Assembly: GCF_900109165.1 (NCBI RefSeq)
Contig: NZ_FNZF01000001.1
Span: 549,376-613,375, forward strand
Direction: 5' to 3'
Origin: Bhargavaea ginsengi
Lineage (GTDB): Bacteria; Bacillota; Bacilli; Bacillales_A; Planococcaceae
DNA: 64,000 nucleotides
A model generated the notes under the pieces. That model searched no databases and was not told the origin of the DNA. It saw only the letters and a list, made by a program, of their open reading frames with translations. A program made the position numbers and the translations under genes. Shown in pieces: positions 23,916 through 31,492 of this stretch (position 1 is its first letter; each line of letters starts with the position of its first letter).

Positions 23916-25492
23916 CAAATTACCGTCTTGGAATTGATGTCGGCGGAACCCATACCGATGCCGTCATCTTGGATGAAGCTTATCGGGTCATCGCGTCCGT
24001 CAAAGCAACGACGACAGTGGACGTCAGCAAAGGGATCTATTCGGCCATGCGCCAGGTCGTCGAAAAGTCGGGCGTTCCGGTTTCGGATATCCGTCATGCC
24101 ATGCTCGGCACAACCCACTGCACGAATGCCATCGTTGAGCGAAAGCGCTTGAACCAGGTTGCAATCATCCGCATCGGCGCCCCTGCGACACTCGCTATCA
24201 AACCGCTTGTCGGGGTGCCGGACGACCTGCGGGAGATTCTGGGCAAGCATACCCACATCGTGCGCGGGGGCCACGAATTCGACGGGCGGGAAATTGCGGA
24301 ACTGGACGAAGAAAAAATCCGCGCGATTGGACGGGAACTGAACGGACAGGTCGATTCCGTCGCTATCACCTCCGTCTTTTCCCCTGTCTCCGCCGTACAT
24401 GAAGAGCGCGCAGCGGAAATCATTCGCGAAGAAATGGGGCCGGATGTCGCCCTGTCCCTCTCAAGTGAAATCGGAAGCGTCGGACTGCTCGAGCGCGAAA
24501 ACGCGACCATCCTGAATGCTGCCATCGTCAATGTCGCGCGCTCCACCGCTGACGGGTTCGTCAAGGCGCTTGAACAGGAAGGCATCCACGCGGAAATTTT
24601 CTTCGGCCAGAATGATGGCACACTGATGTCCGTCGAGTACACCGTTAAATATCCGATTCTGACGATTGCCTGCGGTCCTACAAACAGCCTCCGGGGCGCA
24701 GCCTACCTGACTGACCGGCCGGATGCACTTGTCGTCGATGTCGGCGGTACGACAACGGATGTCGGCGTCCTTGTCGACTCATTCCCCCGCCAATCTTCCC
24801 TTGCAGTAGAGATTGGCGGAGTCCGCACGAACTTTCGCATGCCGGACATTGCGGCGATCGGTCTCGGAGGAGGGACGATCATCCGCCTGGAAGACGACGG
24901 CTCATTCCAAATCGGCCCACAGTCCGTCGGCCACCGCCTGAACGAAGAAGGCCTTATCTTCGGCGGAGATACGCTAACGGCCACCGACGTCGCAGCCGCA
25001 CTCGGAGTCATCGAGCTCGGCGACCGCAACAAGGTGGCACACCTGGACCGCAGCCTCCTGGAAGCCGTCTACGCCCGCATGGTCGAAATGGTCGAAGAAA
25101 CCATCGACAAAATGAAGACCAGCGCGGATCCGGTACCTGTCATGCTTGTCGGCGGCGGCGGCATCCTCTTCCCGACCCGCTTGAAAGGTGCCTCAGAAGT
25201 GATCCGGCCTGAAAACGCAGGGGTCGCCAACGCTATCGGATCTGCAATCTCACAAGTCAGCGGACAAGTCGAGAAAATCTTCCTTATCGATGAAATGGGG
25301 CGCGAAGCCGCACTCGAGGAAGCCAAGCGGCTCGCCTCCGAAGAAGCCGCCAAAGCCGGGGCCGACGCTGAATCTTTGGTCATCGTTGACTTGGAAGAAG
25401 TTCCGCTCTCCTACCTTCCAGGCAACGCCACAAGGATCCGCGCAAAAGCCGCCGGAGATCTTGCGATGAACAAACAACCGGCGATCCGGTGA
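23912..25492 (+). CDS. Hydantoinase/oxoprolinase-family (HyuA-like) ATPase
   Basis: A 526-residue ASKHA-fold protein of the hydantoinase A/5-oxoprolinase family. The N-terminal phosphate loop reads GIDVGGTHTDAVILD, with LGTTHCTNAIVERKRL near residue 65; the second ATP loop is VVDVGGTTTDVGVLVD near 270, followed by GGVRTNFRMPDIAAIGLGGGT. VMLVGGGGILFPTRLKGASEV is the adenosine loop near 405. Normal two-subunit hydantoinases also need a HyuB partner, which is absent here; the DUF917 protein next door takes its place. The reaction is probably ATP-dependent opening of a five-membered cyclic amide, by family analogy. It ends the tetR operon. Confidence 0.88.
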   Translation: MTNYRLGIDVGGTHTDAVILDEAYRVIASVKATTTVDVSKGIYSAMRQVVEKSGVPVSDIRHAMLGTTHCTNAIVERKRLNQVAIIRIGAPATLAIKPLVGVPDDLREILGKHTHIVRGGHEFDGREIAELDEEKIRAIGRELNGQVDSVAITSVFSPVSAVHEERAAEIIREEMGPDVALSLSSEIGSVGLLERENATILNAAIVNVARSTADGFVKALEQEGIHAEIFFGQNDGTLMSVEYTVKYPILTIACGPTNSLRGAAYLTDRPDALVVDVGGTTTDVGVLVDSFPRQSSLAVEIGGVRTNFRMPDIAAIGLGGGTIIRLEDDGSFQIGPQSVGHRLNEEGLIFGGDTLTATDVAAALGVIELGDRNKVAHLDRSLLEAVYARMVEMVEETIDKMKTSADPVPVMLVGGGGILFPTRLKGASEVIRPENAGVANAIGSAISQVSGQVEKIFLIDEMGREAALEEAKRLASEEAAKAGADAESLVIVDLEEVPLSYLPGNATRIRAKAAGDLAMNKQPAIR

Positions 25493-25560
25493 ACGGATGA
25501 ATTCTTATACTGCGGACAGGCCATTGAAAGGGCAATCGTCTCTTTCAAGTCTGCAAATGA

Positions 25561-25592
25561 AAAAGCGATGCCCGCGTGGCATCGCTTTTTTC
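25561..25592 (+). terminator. Terminator of the hydantoinase operon; second copy of the 32-bp element
   Basis: The same hairpin as at 20674-20705 with one base changed in the loop (CGCGT for CGCGC). It lies about 70 bases after the operon's last stop codon. The two copies enclose the whole tetR-to-hydantoinase unit. Confidence 0.88.
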
Positions 25593-25656
25593 ATGTGATC
25601 ATCTGCACCGGAGGCCACTGACCATCCCAATGTCAATAATCCAACCAGGCAGGGTG

Positions 25657-25782
25657 CAGTTTCGTCATTCATGGGCTCAGTTTCATCGTTCACGCCGCCG
25701 GTTTCGACATTCGCAGACAACTTCTCATTGATGACGAAATAACTCGGTCGAATGACGAACTTCAGGGGCGAATGAAGAAACA
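25657..25782. repeat. Degenerate repeat, about 21-bp period, in two opposed halves (locus C)
   Basis: The 430-base gap between the convergent hydantoinase and cyclodeaminase genes holds two terminators and this tract. Units at 25657, 25678 and 25699 contain TTCGTCATTC, TTCATCGTTC and TTCGACATTC; later units contain the opposite orientation, ATGACGAA at 25731 and 25752 and ATGAAGAA at 25772. Periods are 21 bases except the last (20). The inverted halves could form an extended imperfect hairpin. The minus strand reads as seven-residue repeats containing NDET, without a credible start. Confidence 0.7.
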
Positions 25783-25889
25783 GCAACAGGCAACCACATG
25801 CCGCGCCACTGAAATCACTAAATGCATCATTGTAAAAGCCGTGGCTTTTTCGACGCCAGTCCGCGGTAAGCGTACACTTCCAGTGCAGC

Positions 25890-25912
25890 AAAAAGCCGGC
25901 ATCGCCGCCGGC
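25890..25912 (-). terminator. Terminator of the cyclodeaminase-transporter operon
   Basis: Minus-strand GCCGGC-loop-GCCGGC is followed by TTTTTGC, ten bases after the stop codon at 25923. Confidence 0.85.
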
Positions 25913-25922
25913 CCATTCCTAC

Positions 25923-26918
25923 TTATACCTCAACCTGTACGCCTTGCCTGCCTGCTTCCGCCTTGCGGTAGACGCCCTTGGCCACCGCCAGATCGTAATA
26001 CGCGGCGCCGACGCATTTGAAGAAAGTGATCTCTTCTTCGGTTTCCCGGCCGGATACTTGTCCGGTCACAAGGTGCACAAGCTCCCCGTGGAGTTCATCA
26101 AATGACCAGGCTCCTGAGCGGTCGGCATAAATCAGTTCTCCTGCTTCCTCTTTCACGCCATGCAGGTCATCCGCGATGACTTTTGAGCAGCGGCGAATAA
26201 ATGTCTCGTCCACTTCCCGCATGTGCGGCAGATAGGATCCGACCCCATTCACATGCGTCCCCGGACGGATTGTTTCACCGTCAAATACCGGCGTCTCGGA
26301 GCGTGTTGCGCAGTTGATGACATCCGCCCTTTTTACCGCCTCATCGACATCACCGACAATCTCGATCGATACTTCAGCCGAGATCCGCCCTTCCCTTCTT
26401 AGCCGCTCGCCGAATGCTTCCGCCTTCGACCGCGTCGGGTTGACCAACAGGATTTCCCGAATCTCACGGACAGCCAGCACGCCGAGCACCTGCTCGTATG
26501 CCATGCCTCCGGTTCCGATCACACACAGGACCGATGCCTCTTTTCTGGCTAGTCGGTCTGTCGCCAGACCGCTCATCGCTCCGGTCCTGAGCCGTGTCAG
26601 GTACGATGCGTTCAGCATCGCCAAGTGACGGCCATCTGTGGCATCAGTCACGAGCACAACGCCCTGAGTGGTCGGCAGCCCGTTTGTTTTCGGGTTCTCA
26701 GGGAAGATTGTCACCGTCTTGTTCGCCGCGATTCCTTCCGACAGGTCCGCGCATGGCATGTACAGCACCGATGCGCTCCGTTCCGGGAATTCGATGACCG
26801 TGCGGAGCGGATTTTCGATTTTCCCGTCCGCAAGAGAATGAAGCGTCGCCTTTACATCTGGGATGGCATCTTCCATCCCGTACATTTCCATGATCTGCTG
26901 TTCATTCATGATAATCAA
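25923..26918 (-). CDS. Ornithine cyclodeaminase / mu-crystallin family protein
   Basis: A 331-residue NAD(P)-dependent enzyme of the ornithine cyclodeaminase family, which includes ornithine cyclodeaminase, alanine dehydrogenase (archaeal type), ketimine reductases and lysine cyclodeaminase. The Rossmann motif is VLCVIGTGGMAYEQVLGVLAV near residue 135; TRLRTGAMSGLATDRLAR before it holds the conserved RTGA; INCATRSETPVFDG and GTHVNGVGSYLPHMREVD are typical. Which substrate cannot be told. The start is TTG at 26918, ten bases after AAAGGTGG; ATG at 26909 is too far from it. It follows the transporter gene by 46 bases in one operon. Confidence 0.9.
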   Translation of the reverse strand: MIIMNEQQIMEMYGMEDAIPDVKATLHSLADGKIENPLRTVIEFPERSASVLYMPCADLSEGIAANKTVTIFPENPKTNGLPTTQGVVLVTDATDGRHLAMLNASYLTRLRTGAMSGLATDRLARKEASVLCVIGTGGMAYEQVLGVLAVREIREILLVNPTRSKAEAFGERLRREGRISAEVSIEIVGDVDEAVKRADVINCATRSETPVFDGETIRPGTHVNGVGSYLPHMREVDETFIRRCSKVIADDLHGVKEEAGELIYADRSGAWSFDELHGELVHLVTGQVSGRETEEEITFFKCVGAAYYDLAVAKGVYRKAEAGRQGVQVEV

Positions 26919-26964
26919 AACGCATTAACCACCTTTATTGCACGCTTGCCGTTCCGTAACCGAC

Positions 26965-28293
26965 TCAGACAAGCTGCTTTTCTATGATGTTCGCCTTGCC
27001 TTGAGCTTCAGATGCTTGCTCATCCAGCAGCTGGTTGCTCCGGTCACGCACGGCCCAGATGGCGACAAGTGAAACAACTGCTGTAAAGATGATGTAGAGT
27101 GCGACCGGCACGTAGGAGTTGTTGAACTGCATCAGAAGTGCTGTCGCGATCAGCGGAGCCGTGCCCCCGGCCACCGCTGCACCGATCTGATAACCGAGCG
27201 TGATGCCCGTGTACCGCACTTCCGCGGAGAAGATTTCCGAGAACATTGTTCCGAGCACGGCCGTGATCGGCGCCCAAATGATGCCGAGCCCGATGATGGT
27301 CGCGAGGAACATCATGATGTTGGACCCTTCATGAAGCATCCAGAAGTACGGGAAGGCAAACAGGATCATGCCAACCGCTCCCCAGATATACAGCGGCTTG
27401 CGTCCGACCTTGTCGGACAGCTTGCCCATAATAGGAATGAGGATCGTCGTGATGATCGTCGCGACCATGACCGCATTCAGCACTTCACTGTTCGTATGGC
27501 CGACATTGCTTGTGGCATACGATACGACGAATGTCCCGAAGATGTAGAACGGCGCCGTCTCTACGACTTTTGCTCCGACCGCGATCAGTACTTCACGCCA
27601 ATGGTGCTTGAGTGTGTGGACAAGCGGCACTTTCGGTGCCGAACCTTCCGCCTGTACCTTTTTGAACGACGGCGTCTCCTCGATCCCCTTGCGGATCCAA
27701 AGTCCGAAGATGACGAGCAGCGCACTCAGAAGGAATGGCACGCGCCAGCCCCAGCTCATGAACGCGTCTTCCGGCAGCAACGTCATGACGGACAGCGCCA
27801 GAGTCCCGAGAACCATGCCGATCGTGACCCCCATCTGCGGCACGGAACCGAAAAAGCCCCGCTGTTCCTTTGGCGCATATTCCACGGCGAGCAGCATCGC
27901 GCCGCCCCATTCCCCGCCGATGCCGAGCCCCTGGATCAGGCGAAGTGTAATCAGCAGGATCGGTGCCCAGATACCGATTGCGTAGTACGTCGGCAATAGC
28001 CCCATCGCGAATGTCGCGATCCCCATCAGGCTAAGCGTCAGAACGAGCGTTTTTTTCCGTCCTATCCTGTCCCCGATATGGCTGAAGATCACCCCGCCAA
28101 GCGGCCGGATAAAGAACGACAGCGCAAATGATGCATACGCCAGAATCAATCCGATCGACGGATCTTCCGCCACAAAGAACATGGTATTAAAGACGAGTGC
28201 TGCGACCGTACCATACAGGAAGTAATCGAACCACTCGATGGAGCTTCCGACGAGGCTGGCGATCAGCACGCGCCTCATGTCCTTGTCTTTCAT
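26965..28293 (-). CDS. MFS transporter, metabolite:H+ symporter (MHS) family
   Basis: A 442-residue transporter with about twelve membrane segments. The start RVLIASLVGSSIEWFDYFLYG and the loop FSHIGDRIGRKKTLVLTLSLMG are hallmarks of the MHS family (ProP, KgtP, ShiA, citrate-type carriers), as is RLIQGLGIGGEWGGAMLLAVE near residue 125. It is co-transcribed with the cyclodeaminase-family gene, so an amino acid, betaine or keto acid is the likely cargo. Its promoter region carries a doubled TTGAAG palindrome; the divergent XRE-cupin regulator probably binds there. A TTGAAG-N15-TATATG promoter on the minus strand (28339-28313) is possible. Confidence 0.9.
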   Translation of the reverse strand: MKDKDMRRVLIASLVGSSIEWFDYFLYGTVAALVFNTMFFVAEDPSIGLILAYASFALSFFIRPLGGVIFSHIGDRIGRKKTLVLTLSLMGIATFAMGLLPTYYAIGIWAPILLITLRLIQGLGIGGEWGGAMLLAVEYAPKEQRGFFGSVPQMGVTIGMVLGTLALSVMTLLPEDAFMSWGWRVPFLLSALLVIFGLWIRKGIEETPSFKKVQAEGSAPKVPLVHTLKHHWREVLIAVGAKVVETAPFYIFGTFVVSYATSNVGHTNSEVLNAVMVATIITTILIPIMGKLSDKVGRKPLYIWGAVGMILFAFPYFWMLHEGSNIMMFLATIIGLGIIWAPITAVLGTMFSEIFSAEVRYTGITLGYQIGAAVAGGTAPLIATALLMQFNNSYVPVALYIIFTAVVSLVAIWAVRDRSNQLLDEQASEAQGKANIIEKQLV

Positions 28294-28322
28294 ATAACTT
28301 CCCCCTAATCCCCATATAAAAG

Positions 28323-28356
28323 TTGAAGCACCTCTTCAATTGAAGTGACACTTCAA
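28323..28356. promoter_or_regulatory. Doubled palindromic operator between the MHS transporter and XRE-cupin genes
   Basis: TTGAAG-N5-CTTCAA occurs twice back to back, at 28323-28339 and 28340-28356. The two 17-bp palindromes join to make CTTCAATTGAAG in the middle. One half-site could serve as -35 box of the transporter promoter. The position and symmetry point to the XRE-cupin regulator as ligand (inference). Confidence 0.8.
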
Positions 28357-28381
28357 TTTATGCTACCATCATAAGTGAGCT

Positions 28382-28395
28382 TGAAAACGTTGTCA
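28382..28395. promoter_or_regulatory. Candidate cre (CcpA) site before the XRE-cupin gene
   Basis: TGAAAACGTTGTCA fits TGWAARCGYTWNCW at 13 of 14 positions. It lies in the intergenic region about 33 bases before the regulator start and could govern either divergent gene. Confidence 0.55.
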
Positions 28396-28427
28396 ATCTT
28401 ATTTTTAGATAATTAGGAGAGTTTGGA

Positions 28428-28967
28428 TTGGACCTTACACTTGGCCTGAAAATCAAAAGCATCCGCAAGGAAAAACAGAAGACGCTGAAACAGGTGGCGG
28501 AAGAAACCGGCTTTTCCATCAGCTTCCTTTCCCAGCTGGAGCGCGGCAAATCTTCCGCGACGCTGGAATCCCTCAAGAAAATCTCCGTCGCCCTCGGCGT
28601 CAGTCCCGGCCACTTCTTCGAAGAGGAAGCCGGCATTCCGGAACAAGATGGATTGGGCATGGCCGAACGCATCGCTGCCTACGGTGTACACTACCGTAAT
28701 CTTGCGCCCGGCTTCAGCTCGCCTGACTTCATGCCGATGCAGGTCACATTGGAAGCCGGCGAGAACGGCGGCCAGCCTATCACCCATGCCGGCCAGGAAT
28801 TCGTCTATGTCTTGGAAGGCAAACTTACCGTGGAAGTCGGAGAGTCACTGACCGAACTCACCCCCGGCGGCTCGCTTTTCTATGACGCCGGAGATTCCCA
28901 TTACTGGTACAACCGGAGTGACGGACGGACTGTGTTTCTCTGCGTCAGCTCTGATACAAAAAAATGA
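28428..28967 (+). CDS. XRE-family regulator with C-terminal cupin domain
   Basis: A 179-residue regulator with an N-terminal helix-turn-helix (LKIKSIRKEKQKTLKQVAEETGFSISFLSQLERGKSSATLESL, residues 6-48) and a cupin fold (about 105-175, with ITHAGQEFVYVLEGKLTVEV and LTPGGSLFYDAGDSHYWYN). Regulators of this type commonly control amine, amino-acid or carboxylate catabolism and bind a small effector in the cupin. It starts with TTG at 28428, six bases after TTAGGAGA. It is divergent from the transporter-cyclodeaminase operon, over a doubled palindrome that fits a dimer binding twice. Confidence 0.92.
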   Translation: MDLTLGLKIKSIRKEKQKTLKQVAEETGFSISFLSQLERGKSSATLESLKKISVALGVSPGHFFEEEAGIPEQDGLGMAERIAAYGVHYRNLAPGFSSPDFMPMQVTLEAGENGGQPITHAGQEFVYVLEGKLTVEVGESLTELTPGGSLFYDAGDSHYWYNRSDGRTVFLCVSSDTKK

Positions 28968-29002
28968 ACCTCCGGAGGGCAGTGCGCCCCCGGAGGTTCA
29001 TT
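28963..29002. terminator. Bidirectional terminator between XRE-cupin and BASS transporter genes
   Basis: AATGAACCTCCGG and CCGGAGGTTCATT form a perfect stem of 13 pairs, with T-runs on both sides. It closes the large minus-strand catabolic operon as well as the regulator gene. Confidence 0.92.
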
Positions 29003-29021
29003 TGTAATCGAGAATCCAAGC

Positions 29022-29993
29022 TCAAGCTTGTCTGGGTGATTTAAGCTTGGGCAGCTGAATTCCTTCCTCGCCCCTTTTCTGAAAAAAGTTGGCGATTGCA
29101 GCGCCAAGGGTAAGGTTGGTTACCATGTTCAATACTGCCGGAACCGCGGAAAGTGCACTGACATGCTCCAGGGCAAGAGTGGCGGCGAGTGCCGTATTGC
29201 AGATGCCCACATGAAATAACACAGAACGGGCATGCCGCTCCTTCATCCCAATCAGCCTGGCAATCAGATACCCCCCAACCATCGGCACTGACACTTGAAA
29301 AAGCACGACCACCGCTATCAAAGGAATCAAACCGAGGTTTTCACTCAGCACTTGCTGCGCATTTGAAATCACCGAAAGCACGACGATAAATAGTGCGAGT
29401 TGAGATAGTAGCGGTGTATATGGCTGCACCTTCTCTACCGTTTTGGTGAATTTCCATTTCAGGAAAAGCCCTGTGGTCAGAGGCAGCAGGACAATCAGTA
29501 TAATATTGATGAACAGCGCCCAAAAACTCACAGGAATAAACTGCCCTGCAAAGAACTGAGTGAGGACGGGTGTCAGCAGCGGAGCCAGGAAAGTGTCAGT
29601 CGTTGCCATGGCAATGCTGAGTGCCACATCACCTCCTGCAAGAAGGGCAAAGAGATTGGCCGTCGTTCCACTTGGTACAGTTCCAGCCAGGATTGTGCCG
29701 GTTGCAAGCTCCGGCTGATCCCTGAAAAAGAGATAGGCAAGTCCTACTGAAATGGTGACAGTCATGGTCCATTTGATCATGACGCCGATCAGGACGGTTT
29801 TGGGCTTCTTAACCGTTTCAACCAAATGAGACGTGGCCAGGGTCATTCCCATGAAGAGGAAAATGGCTCCCAAACCAATCGATGTCCATTCTCTGATCCC
29901 TGAAAACGCCCCGGGAAACACATACGCAATTATGGCGCAAAAGAGGATCCAGAACGGCAGATATTTGGAAATGATCGCTTTTATGGCACTCAT
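29022..29993 (-). CDS. Bile acid:sodium symporter (BASS) family transporter
   Basis: A 323-residue membrane protein with nine or ten segments, matching the BASS family (bile acid, pantothenate, pyruvate and other organic anions). Typical motifs are LFMGMTLATSHLVETVKKP near residue 45, GTVPSGTTANLFALLAGGDVALSIAMATT around 105-130 and FHVGICNTALAATLA near 265. It is the last gene of the cluster that begins with glcD. It may carry the pathway substrate or export an intermediate; a TRAP importer is also in the cluster, so two transport steps are present. GGAAGTG precedes the start. Confidence 0.88.
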   Translation of the reverse strand: MSAIKAIISKYLPFWILFCAIIAYVFPGAFSGIREWTSIGLGAIFLFMGMTLATSHLVETVKKPKTVLIGVMIKWTMTVTISVGLAYLFFRDQPELATGTILAGTVPSGTTANLFALLAGGDVALSIAMATTDTFLAPLLTPVLTQFFAGQFIPVSFWALFINIILIVLLPLTTGLFLKWKFTKTVEKVQPYTPLLSQLALFIVVLSVISNAQQVLSENLGLIPLIAVVVLFQVSVPMVGGYLIARLIGMKERHARSVLFHVGICNTALAATLALEHVSALSAVPAVLNMVTNLTLGAAIANFFQKRGEEGIQLPKLKSPRQA

Positions 29994-30050
29994 ATATTCA
30001 CTTCCTTCAATTGCGAAGAGCCTGCACTTTCGTCAGCACAGGCTGCAACA

Positions 30051-30359
30051 TCAAACACTCTTGTACAGATAGGCTCCATCTTCCACTTTGTCCAATTCCA
30101 CTTGGTCTCCGATTGCGATGTCTTCAGTCATTCTGGCGGTCACTTTTGCGCTTGTCCCGTCCAGCTGGACCAGTGCAACATAGTAGGGTGCCAGATGGGC
30201 AAATTCAGATGGCGGAACATGAATTTTTGTAAAGCTGTAAATACTCCCTTTGTCTTCGACTTCCCGCTCGGAAATTTCGTTTGCCCCACATGACGGGCAA
30301 TAAACCCTTTTCACTACGGTGTCGTGTCCACAGCAAGAATAGACTTTCAGTTTCTTCAC
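30051..30359 (-). CDS. OB-fold/zinc-ribbon acyl-CoA-binding partner of the thiolase (DUF35 family)
   Basis: A 102-residue protein of the DUF35 type: a zinc ribbon CCGHDTVVKRVYCPSCG at residues 9-25 and an OB fold (EVEDKGSIYSFTKIHVPPSEFAHLAPYYVALVQLDG). Such proteins form complexes with SCP2-type thiolases or retro-aldolases. The gene overlaps the thiolase by four bases, as expected for partners made in equal amount. Confidence 0.9.
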   Translation of the reverse strand: MKKLKVYSCCGHDTVVKRVYCPSCGANEISEREVEDKGSIYSFTKIHVPPSEFAHLAPYYVALVQLDGTSAKVTARMTEDIAIGDQVELDKVEDGAYLYKSV

Positions 30360-31492
30360 ACCCTTTCCAGAATATGAACGGCAGAATACGAACCGGTACC
30401 ACCAAGGTTTTGTGCGAGTGCAATCCGCGCGCCTTCCACCTGGTTTGCAGCATCGCCACGCAGCTGCCTGACGAGCTGATAGATCTGTGCGACTCCGGTC
30501 GCGCCGATCGGATGACCCCTTGATAGCAGGCCGCCGCTCGTATTAACCGGCTTTTCTCCATTTGCTTTAGTGAGGCCCTTCTCCACAGCCTTCCACCCCT
30601 CCAGCCGCGGGAAAAATCCGAGTTCTTCTATAGCAATCATCTCGGTCATCGAGAAGCAGTCATGAATTTCCACCACATCGATATCTTCCGGACCGAGGCC
30701 GGCTTTTTCATATGCACGCCGGCCGGATTCCCCGATTGCCGGAATCGACAGCAGGTCGCTTGCATCCTGCATCTGAGTCGGACCGGAAACCAGTGATGAA
30801 GCTTTGATATGAATGCCGCTCGGCTTCCTGGAGATGACAAGAGCTGCCGCGCCGTCCGTCATTGGCGAGCAATCAAACAGTCCCAGCGGCTCTGTGATCA
30901 TCCGGGCGTTCATGATCTCTTCCAGACTGGTTGCTTTGGAAAATTGCGCAAGCGGATTGTTCATCGCATTTTCCCGGTTCTTCAGCGCCACCATGGCCAG
31001 ATGTTTCTTGGACGCCCCAGTTTCATGGAAGTAGCGATTAGCCAGGACCCCGAAAAAACCCGGGAACGTCAGGCCGGCACTTTTTTCACTGGAATCCGTA
31101 TCCATCGCAGCATTGATGGCTTGTGTGACCTCGGCAGTCTTGGCATGCTTCATTTTCTCCACACCCGCCACAAGAACCGTGTCATGCTCACCGCTCATCA
31201 CAGCAAGGACAGCCTGCCGGAGCGCGATGCCGCCCGAGGCGCAAGCGCCTTCGACTTTCGCAGTCGGCACAAAACCGAGGCCGAGGTCATTTGCCACAAT
31301 CGCCCCGAGAATTTCCTGGTTGGACATGCTCCCCGCAAGGAAGTTGCCCACGAAGACGGCATCCACCTTGGGACGGCCGGCATCTTCCAGAGCCTGCCGG
31401 CTGGCATCCAGCAACAGATCTTTCAGTGTCCGGTCTTCGTGTGTGCCAAATTTGGTCATTCCGATTCCATGGATATATGTGTTTGTCGTCAT
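30356..31492 (-). CDS. SCP2/thiolase-like acyl-CoA acyltransferase
   Basis: A 378-residue thiolase-fold enzyme. The nucleophilic cysteine is in KVEGACASGGIALRQAV near residue 84; EIHDCFSMTEMIAIEELG near 275 carries the histidine of the SCP2-thiolase group and GLLSRGHPIGATGVAQIY near 325 the conserved histidine. The C-terminal CxG cysteine of ordinary thiolases is not seen: the matching segment reads ALAQNLGGTGSYS. That is usual for lipid-transfer/SCP-x-like members and for retro-aldolases that work with DUF35 partners, one of which is encoded next. It should cleave a 3-oxo- or 3-hydroxyacyl-CoA made by the upstream ligase. Start overlaps the ligase stop as ATGA. Confidence 0.88.
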   Translation of the reverse strand: MTTNTYIHGIGMTKFGTHEDRTLKDLLLDASRQALEDAGRPKVDAVFVGNFLAGSMSNQEILGAIVANDLGLGFVPTAKVEGACASGGIALRQAVLAVMSGEHDTVLVAGVEKMKHAKTAEVTQAINAAMDTDSSEKSAGLTFPGFFGVLANRYFHETGASKKHLAMVALKNRENAMNNPLAQFSKATSLEEIMNARMITEPLGLFDCSPMTDGAAALVISRKPSGIHIKASSLVSGPTQMQDASDLLSIPAIGESGRRAYEKAGLGPEDIDVVEIHDCFSMTEMIAIEELGFFPRLEGWKAVEKGLTKANGEKPVNTSGGLLSRGHPIGATGVAQIYQLVRQLRGDAANQVEGARIALAQNLGGTGSYSAVHILERV

